The translations under genes and the position numbers were made by a program. This document shows positions 58,501 through 64,000 of a stretch of DNA of 64,000 nucleotides, piece by piece; position 1 is the first letter of the stretch; every line of letters begins with the position of its first letter. The stretch is from Triplophysa rosa (lineage: Eukaryota > Chordata > Actinopteri > Cypriniformes > Nemacheilidae), in assembly GCF_024868665.1 (NCBI RefSeq), contig NC_079892.1, forward strand, positions 7,638,251 to 7,702,250, in the 5' to 3' direction. Below the pieces are notes generated by a model. The model worked only from the letters and a program-made list of their open reading frames with translations. It had not been told where the DNA came from and made no database searches.

Positions 58501-61500
58501 CCAAAGCTGCGATATTTTGGCTGTAGGAGGTGGTTCCATTACCGCTGCCCCAGAGGGCAGCCAACATGCAGCCGACGCCTTCGACGGCAATTCCACGGTT
58601 GATAGCGTGAGTGGGTGGTGGAGGAGCACCGGAGAGACGGGCGCAAGCATAATAGTCTCCAATAGACTCCATCGTGGAGGCCAGTACCCCAGCCATCATG
58701 CCCAGTACAGACGACAGACTCACTGTAGGTAAACCCCATTGACCTGAAAGAGATGAAGAATATGTTCCTTGGATCACGGAGATGTTTCAGTTTATGATGG
58801 GAATAACAAGTATAATAATGAGTTGTTATGCATGTAGTTTTAACATCGGCATGCTGTGAACGTAATGTTATACAATAAGTGTAGTAAGAAGATTTATGGG
58901 TTTACTTAGAAAAGACATTTTTCTTCTCGTTTAGTTTTTTTAATGCACTTGAGCAAACCAAAATATTTTTATCAACATAAGGAAATATATAGTTTTTGAT
59001 AAAAGAGGCAAGTTTATCTTGACACCCATTCAAAACCAGACCAGATTTCCATTGTTACCAAATAAATACTTGAAATAACAGAATTAAATAAGACCTTCTA
59101 AAGTATTTGGGAGGTGTATGTTTCTTAATTCTGTGAATGATTTCCATTTTTAGAAATGGGTATTGTATCAGTAACGCTGCTTGTGGTTATTGAAAATCCA
59201 ATTTCACACTATTAACATAATAAAGTTATTTTGTTTTTTTTGAGCAAATCAATACTTGAAAATCCTACTTTGACATAGTACTATATGTTTGACTAGAAGA
59301 ATGCTTTAGCAAATTGCCAACAAGTATCTAAATGTTACTATACAGTAGTATACACCAGTGGTCACCAACCCTGCTCCTGGAGATTGACCGTCCTGCAGAC
59401 TGCAGCTCCAACCCTGCTTCAGCACACCTGTCTGTAATTATCAAGCAGACCTGAACACCTTGATTAGATAGTTCAGGTGTGTTTGATTGGGGTTAGAGCT
59501 GAAATCTTCAGGACGGTCGATCTCCAGGAGCAGGGTTGGTGACCACTGGTATACACCATTACAGTTTCCATTAAAACCAAAACAAATCCCTTTAAAACAA
59601 TTAAAACCATTACAACTTCTTTAATGGTTTCTATTGTTTTTTGCTAGACCCTGCAAAAAAACCCCAATAGAAACACAACATAAACCATTACAGAAATTCT
59701 AATGGTTTCCATTAAATACCATTATGAACCATTAGCTTTTTCCATTAAAACCATTACAAAATTCCTTTTTGTAGTGTGCTTTGGGCATGATTCCAATAGG
59801 ATTTGACATCCCATCAATAGAATCCATCACATACCAGTAGAACCATTACAGTTTCCATTAAAACCAATACAAATCCCTTTGAAACCATTATAACTTCTTT
59901 TATGGATTCCCTGCTGAAAAAAACAATAGAACCCCAACAGAAACCATTACAGAAATTCTAATGGTTTACAATAAAATACCATTATGAACCATTAGATTTT
60001 CCATTAAAACCATTACAAAATGCCTTTTTGTAGTGTGTTTTGGGCATTATTCCAGTAGGATTTAACATTCCACCAATAGAATCCATCACATACCAGTAGA
60101 ACCATTACAGTTTTCATTTAAACCAATACAAATCCCTTTAAAACCAATAAAACCATTATAACTTCTTTAATGGTTTCTATTGATTTTTTCAGCAGGGAAG
60201 TTTTGGGGATTTGGTTTTAATGGAAACTGTAATGGTGTCTATCGGTATGTGATGGATTCTACAGGTGTGATGTTAAATCCTACTGGTATAATGCCCAAAA
60301 CACACTACAAAAAGGATTTTTTTTAATGGTTTTAATGGAAAAAGCTAATGGTTCATAATGGTATATTGTAAACCATTAGAATTTCTGTAATGGTTTCTGT
60401 TGGGGTTCTATTGTTTTTTTTAACAGGGACAGAAATTCTACTGGTTTCCATTAGAATACCATTACAACCCAATAGCTTTTTCCATTAAAACCATTACAAA
60501 ATTCCTTTATGTAGTGTGTTTTGGGCATTATTCTATTAGGTTTTAACATTCCACCAATAGAATCATTAGTAGACACCATTACAGTTTCCATTAAAACCAA
60601 AACAAACCCCTTTGAAACCATTACAACTTCTTTAATGGTTTATATTGTTTTTTTCAGCAGGGAGATACAATTGAGATACAATCAATAGCAATGTTTAAGC
60701 AGTACTGGTACAAATCCGAGCGTTTCCGTGTGAGAAAATACAGAGAAAAATATTGCTTGTGTCTTCAAGCTCATATTCCTTTATTCTCGTTCATTAGCCT
60801 GGAGCACAGATATGTCTCAGGGGGATTAAGTGGGTCAAAGCAAATGACGGATTGTTCTCAGCAACATTCAGACCAAAACTGTATTAGCCGGTAATTTGAA
60901 GATTAGACTGCGATCGGAAGCCCCAGGCAGTGTGATTTATCTCAAATACAAATGGGACCTTGTGAAAACTTTAAAGCTCTTTTAAGAACACGTATTTGCT
61001 CATTCCGCTGGGTGTTGAAAGCAGGTCTTAATAAAATAAAGTCATTGAATACGTCTATGTGTGGCGGACGTAAGCTTCGCTTGTGTCATAGACATTAATA
61101 CACCTTTGTCATTCATAATTAATCCGAGCAATATAAACTCCCTTTGCCGGTGATTGACAGCTCTTAAATCTACTTTATGAGGGTTCAATCGTGAGGTATC
61201 AACAATGCCCTCAGACCACATGTATCTCTCATCTCTGGATTCACAAAGAGAAACATATCATTCGCAATAGCACGTCCTTCTTTACACCTTTTAAAAACAG
61301 CTGGCACACAGCGCTTGGGAGATCTATGTCGAAATAGCAGTCGTTTATGTTTATTAGGTAAGAAAATCCACCTTCGTGTGACATGTATTATTCATAAATG
61401 TCATTAGACAGATAGTTGACAAAATGGCTTTCAGGGAAAGCATATGTCTTCACGTCATCCTTTGTAACCAAGTATACTAACTTTGCACAGAACGGCCAAA

Positions 61501-63073
61501 CTCTTGTCTATGAACTTTGCACATTCTGTAGCAAGTTGGCGATTCTCAATAACTAAATATATTAGCACTGAAATAAATCCTGACATGATCAGTTTTTAAT
61601 GATGAACTTTCATTTTTTAAGATTTGAAGGGTCTGGTACAAGGGTAACAATAAAATATAGCACATATAAATAATGTGTCATCAAAAGGAAAGTTTTAATA
61701 AAAATCAACCCATGGGGAGTTGAAAAAATGAAGTGGAGGATTCTGCGGGTTTCATTAAAAATCCCATAACTGCTGTATGGTCGGTTGAATGCTGCTTACC
61801 TGGATATGGCACATAAAACCAGGCGGCACTTGCAACTGCATCGAGGTTTATATCTGTCCTGGCCATGTAGCCGTACTCTTGTGGCGATGAAGGCAGGGCA
61901 TTAAAATACGTCAGCAGGAAGCAAATCAGCCAGGCTCCGCACATCCCAAACAAAGCCTGTTAAAGGGGCAATATAACAGGTTGTAAACTTTTGCCATGTG
62001 TTTGCAAGCTACTTTCTTTTCTCCTTTCTCAAATTCAGTGGTTAATTTTTAAAAGGTCAGAATGGTTTGCAACATTACAAGACATGCCAATCAATGTCAG
62101 TTGTTTATGCGAACAATGCAAGTCATTTCTTTGTTGTCGGTAGCATATGTAAAGTAGGACGAGGGAAGCCCTGGGGTACTTCGAGGCGTTTTGCCAACAC
62201 TACAGCCCAGTTCAAAATTGCCTTAATCTTCAGTTCAACCTGTTTGACCACTTTTTGGACAGGATTACTACAGACCGGGCTGTGGTTTAGAAACGGTTTC
62301 TTTGAAACCTGTATTTGGTGACAGATTATATCTCAAATCTTATCTGTAACTGGCTGTGAAGAGTTTACAGACTGTGGGAATTTCCTTCAGTTTTAAGACA
62401 TCTCTAAAGAGAATATGCATCTTATGTACGTGAGTACAGTCATTTACAGTCAGGGGTGTAAACAGTACTCAATAAAACTACACCTAGTATACATACAGTA
62501 GAAACAAATTTACTCAATTAAAAGTATTTAGACAAAAATATGCGTAAGTACAATTTAATATCATACTTTATTAATTTTACTGAAGTATTAGAAAAGGAAA
62601 ACAAGATTCTTGCATTCAACCTTTTAAAAAACGAAGTGAATAAACGGCATCAAAATATTTTATCTTGTTTCAGAATTTATTGCATTTCATTGTATTTATC
62701 AAACACGTGCCAAATGTTAGCATTATATCCCTTACATTCCGGATATACAAAAACAAAGATATATTGACAAACTCAGTAGAATATGTTCATATATAGTAAA
62801 TGTGATGAACTTCTTTGCTTGGACGCCTTTGTGAAGTATGCATGCAAACTGGCTCATAAGTATGTTAGCTTTAAGAAAATCATAGGTTTGCAAATGTGAA
62901 TTAAGTTACCAAGTGTCTAAATAACTTTCAGGGCCATTGTATACAAAAGTATTTTCTGCATGAAAATTATATAGAAATAAACTCACAGAAAAGAGTTTGA
63001 AAAGCGGATATTGAAACACTTTCCACTTCTTGTCCTTGTAAGCAATGAGAGGAACCTCAACTTTGCTCAAATA
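55398..63073 (-). CDS. SLC23-family Na+-dependent nucleobase/ascorbate transporter, C-terminal two thirds
   Basis: Seven exons with consensus junctions encode about 351 residues aligning to human SVCT1 (SLC23A1) from about residue 263 to near its end. The first half of the protein lies right of the window. The family moves ascorbate or nucleobases with Na+ across the plasma membrane through 14 helices in core and gate domains. Hallmarks: [20 protein letters not shown] (helix 8), the NAT signature [20 protein letters not shown], and [14 protein letters not shown]. The signature begins with Gln, as in nucleobase carriers, whereas vertebrate ascorbate carriers have Pro. This favours an SLC23A4/SNBT1-like nucleobase transporter over slc23a1 or slc23a2. 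The stop is TAG at 55,400-55,398; the cytoplasmic tail is shorter than in SVCT1. Confidence 0.9.
55995..56090 (-). CDS. SLC23 exon f
   Basis: 96 bp, acceptor tttgcAG and donor GTAAAC. It encodes [20 protein letters not shown] and continues [11 protein letters not shown], matching the last helices of SLC23 carriers. Confidence 0.94.
57421..57529 (-). CDS. SLC23 exon e
   Basis: 109 bp ending in phase 1, acceptor gtgttgcAG and donor GTGAAA. It encodes [20 protein letters not shown] and continues to SNPGMINT. Reading continues past the donor only into non-homologous sequence. Confidence 0.94.
57586..57997. mobile_element. Tc1/mariner-type MITE in an SLC23 intron
   Basis: The terminus CACTAATGGTGAAAAGTTTA at the left pairs imperfectly with the right end acatttgaccggtagtg. 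TA flanks both ends (57,584-57,585 and 57,998-57,999). No transposase. Confidence 0.8.
58038..58202 (-). CDS. SLC23 exon d
   Basis: 55 codons, phase 0, acceptor tgttttAG and donor GTTCAA. It encodes [20 protein letters not shown], then the [10 protein letters not shown] motif, then AAVGISNLQ. Confidence 0.95.
58490..58743 (-). CDS. SLC23 exon c, signature-motif exon
   Basis: 254 bp, acceptor ctctttcAG and donor GTAGTT. It encodes [14 protein letters not shown], the helix-8 block with [11 protein letters not shown], four consecutive Pro, NRGIAVEG, and the NAT motif in [13 protein letters not shown]. It contains most substrate-binding residues of the family. Confidence 0.95.
59356..59548. mobile_element. 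hAT-type MITE in an SLC23 intron
   Basis: Long, nearly perfect inverted repeats: cagtggtcaccaaccctgct at the left and agcagggttggtgaccactg at the right. The 8-bp duplication GTATACAC lies at 59,348-59,355 and 59,549-59,556. At 193 bp almost the whole element folds back. Confidence 0.9.
59557..60665. repeat. 1.1 kb array of direct and inverted ccattaaaacc-type units
   Basis: Units of about 260-290 bp begin near 59,557, 59,842 and 60,101 with accattacagttt(t/c)cattaaaac, continue through taatggtttctattg and gcctttttgtagtgtg blocks, and end with aatagaatccatcac. A fourth partial copy starts near 60,568. The segment of about 60,190-60,425 carries the same blocks in inverted orientation. No ORF; it resembles repeated self-insertion or amplification of one MITE. 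Confidence 0.75.
60900..61799. other. SLC23 intron, no other feature seen
   Basis: Intronic sequence between exons b and c without recognisable structured elements. Confidence 0.45.
61800..61956 (-). CDS. SLC23 exon b
   Basis: 157 bp ending in phase 1, acceptor tttaacAG and donor GTAAGC. It encodes [20 protein letters not shown], then [13 protein letters not shown], then FYVPYP. Confidence 0.92.
61957..62986. other. SLC23 intron with a decayed repeat fragment
   Basis: Around 62,455-62,560 there is sequence (gtgtaaacagtactcaataa, ttaaaagtatttagacaaaa) reminiscent of the gtactt-type repeat at 8,490. Otherwise nothing is recognised. Confidence 0.35.
62987..63073 (-). CDS. SLC23 exon a (loop before helix 7)
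   Basis: 29 codons, phase 0 both ends, acceptor ctctctcAG and donor GTGAGT. It encodes [20 protein letters not shown] followed by QYPLFKLFS. Confidence 0.85.
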
Positions 63074-63471
63074 CTGAGAGAAGAGAAAAATGAGGCAAAC
63101 GGTTCTGTAGAAAGAAGACCAAAAGAGATCATTGCAGATTTACAGAAGGTCTGCATCATTCAAAACCCATCTTTAAAATTCTCCATACGGGTATGAAACG
63201 TATACAATACTATAAATAATGACAACATTTTCTTCTTGAGTGAAATATTCCTTTAAACAATACCCATTTAAACTAATCTTAAAAAAAATCCCAAACTCCA
63301 AAAAGCATTTGACCAAACATGACTTTACAACAAGGGTTTACTTATACAACTATATAAGTAACTGCATGTTTAAGATTAAGACTAACAGGGCTCAGATTAA
63401 GGACTGGATTAGAATAAGGAAGAGGATTAGAATCAAGGATTGGTTTTACTTTTAATTTGAAATAATTATAA

Positions 63472-63869
63472 TTAAAGGTCCAGTGTGTAATTTTTTGGAC
63501 GATCTATTGACAGAAATGCAATATAATATATGTAACTATGTCTTCAGAGGTGTATAAAGACCTTACATAATGAAGCGTTATGTTTGTATAACATTAGAAT
63601 GAGCTATTTCTATCTACATACACCACGGGTGCTCTTACATGTAATTCACCATGTTGTTTCTACAGTAGCCCTAAATGGACAAACTGCTCTACAGAGCGCG
63701 TTTTGTAAATACGTTATCTCCTTCTGCAAAGAAGCAAAAATGCAACGACATCTTAGTTCTTTGTCAGCCGCCGTAGTGCTTCTAAAGGGAGGGGTGGAGT
63801 GAGCCGTTGGTTGCAATTCTTGCAACCTCACCGCTAGATGCCGCTCAATTTCATACACTGGATCTTTAA
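63472..63869. mobile_element. TTAA-flanked MITE, second copy, inverted
   Basis: It begins ttaaaggtccagtgtgtaat and ends catacactggatctttaa. The interior is the reverse complement of the element at 37,657-38,039 (for example gtagccctaaatggacaaac and gtcttcagaggtgtataaag). Confidence 0.8.
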
Positions 63870-64000
63870 CATATGGTTTAATCAAAAAAGGTAAACAATA
63901 ATGAACATAAAATAAAGAAAATATCACCATAAACAAATACAACGTCTAAAGCGTACTGACAGGTTTTACGGTGGAATAAGAGATATGTGTGCTAATAAGT

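Noticed and set aside
58517..58732. 71-codon + strand open frame
   Set aside because: Antisense shadow of the SLC23 signature exon.

Overview
The window is vertebrate nuclear DNA, most likely from a cyprinid-like teleost. It is AT-rich, has small exons with GT-AG introns, and is densely populated by fish-type transposons: TTAA-flanked foldback MITEs, hAT and Tc1-like MITEs, tRNA-derived SINEs, and Ty3/Gypsy and DIRS remnants. There are no prokaryotic features, CRISPR arrays or operons. The protein-coding content is three genes, only one of them complete.

Layout: (1) 1-199, + strand: the last coding exon of a gene ending in a Lys/Glu-rich helix, taken as tmtc3, mainly because TMTC3 lies next to and convergent with KITLG in mammals. 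(2) 200-30,100: intergenic DNA loaded with repeats. It holds a three-level nested insertion (foldback MITE, then a 3.7 kb hAT element, then a Ty3/Gypsy pol-LTR remnant; 7.9-12.0 kb), a decayed DIRS retrotransposon with tyrosine recombinase (12.9-16.2 kb), several foldback elements, and a GC-rich low-repeat island at 27.9-28.9 kb. (3) 30,100-45,040, - strand: a complete kit ligand gene (kitlga), reconstructed exon by exon. It has a 5-codon first exon, a 7.6 kb first intron, a four-exon cytokine domain, a stalk, a transmembrane exon and a short cytoplasmic tail. Upstream are a TATA-like promoter and three short upstream ORFs. Two further exon-like blocks lie 3' of the expected stop. (4) 45,040-55,400: intergenic with MITEs and SINEs. 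(5) 55,398-63,073, - strand: the seven 3' coding exons of an SLC23 nucleobase/ascorbate transporter, whose N-terminal exons lie beyond the right edge.

The three genes do not form a pathway. Kitlga is a membrane-bound or shed growth factor for the Kit receptor (melanocytes, germ cells, blood). The SLC23 protein is a Na+-coupled transporter whose signature motif begins with Gln, which points to nucleobase rather than ascorbate transport. The tmtc3-kitlga order and orientation match the mammalian locus.

Most novel-looking signals: a 78-codon open frame across the two 3' exon-like blocks of kitlga, entered in frame only through an upstream alternative acceptor; the upstream ORFs and weak start context of kitlga; loss of the first conserved cysteine of the SCF fold; the QNIA variant of the SLC23 motif; and a 1.1 kb mixed direct and inverted repeat array in an SLC23 intron.
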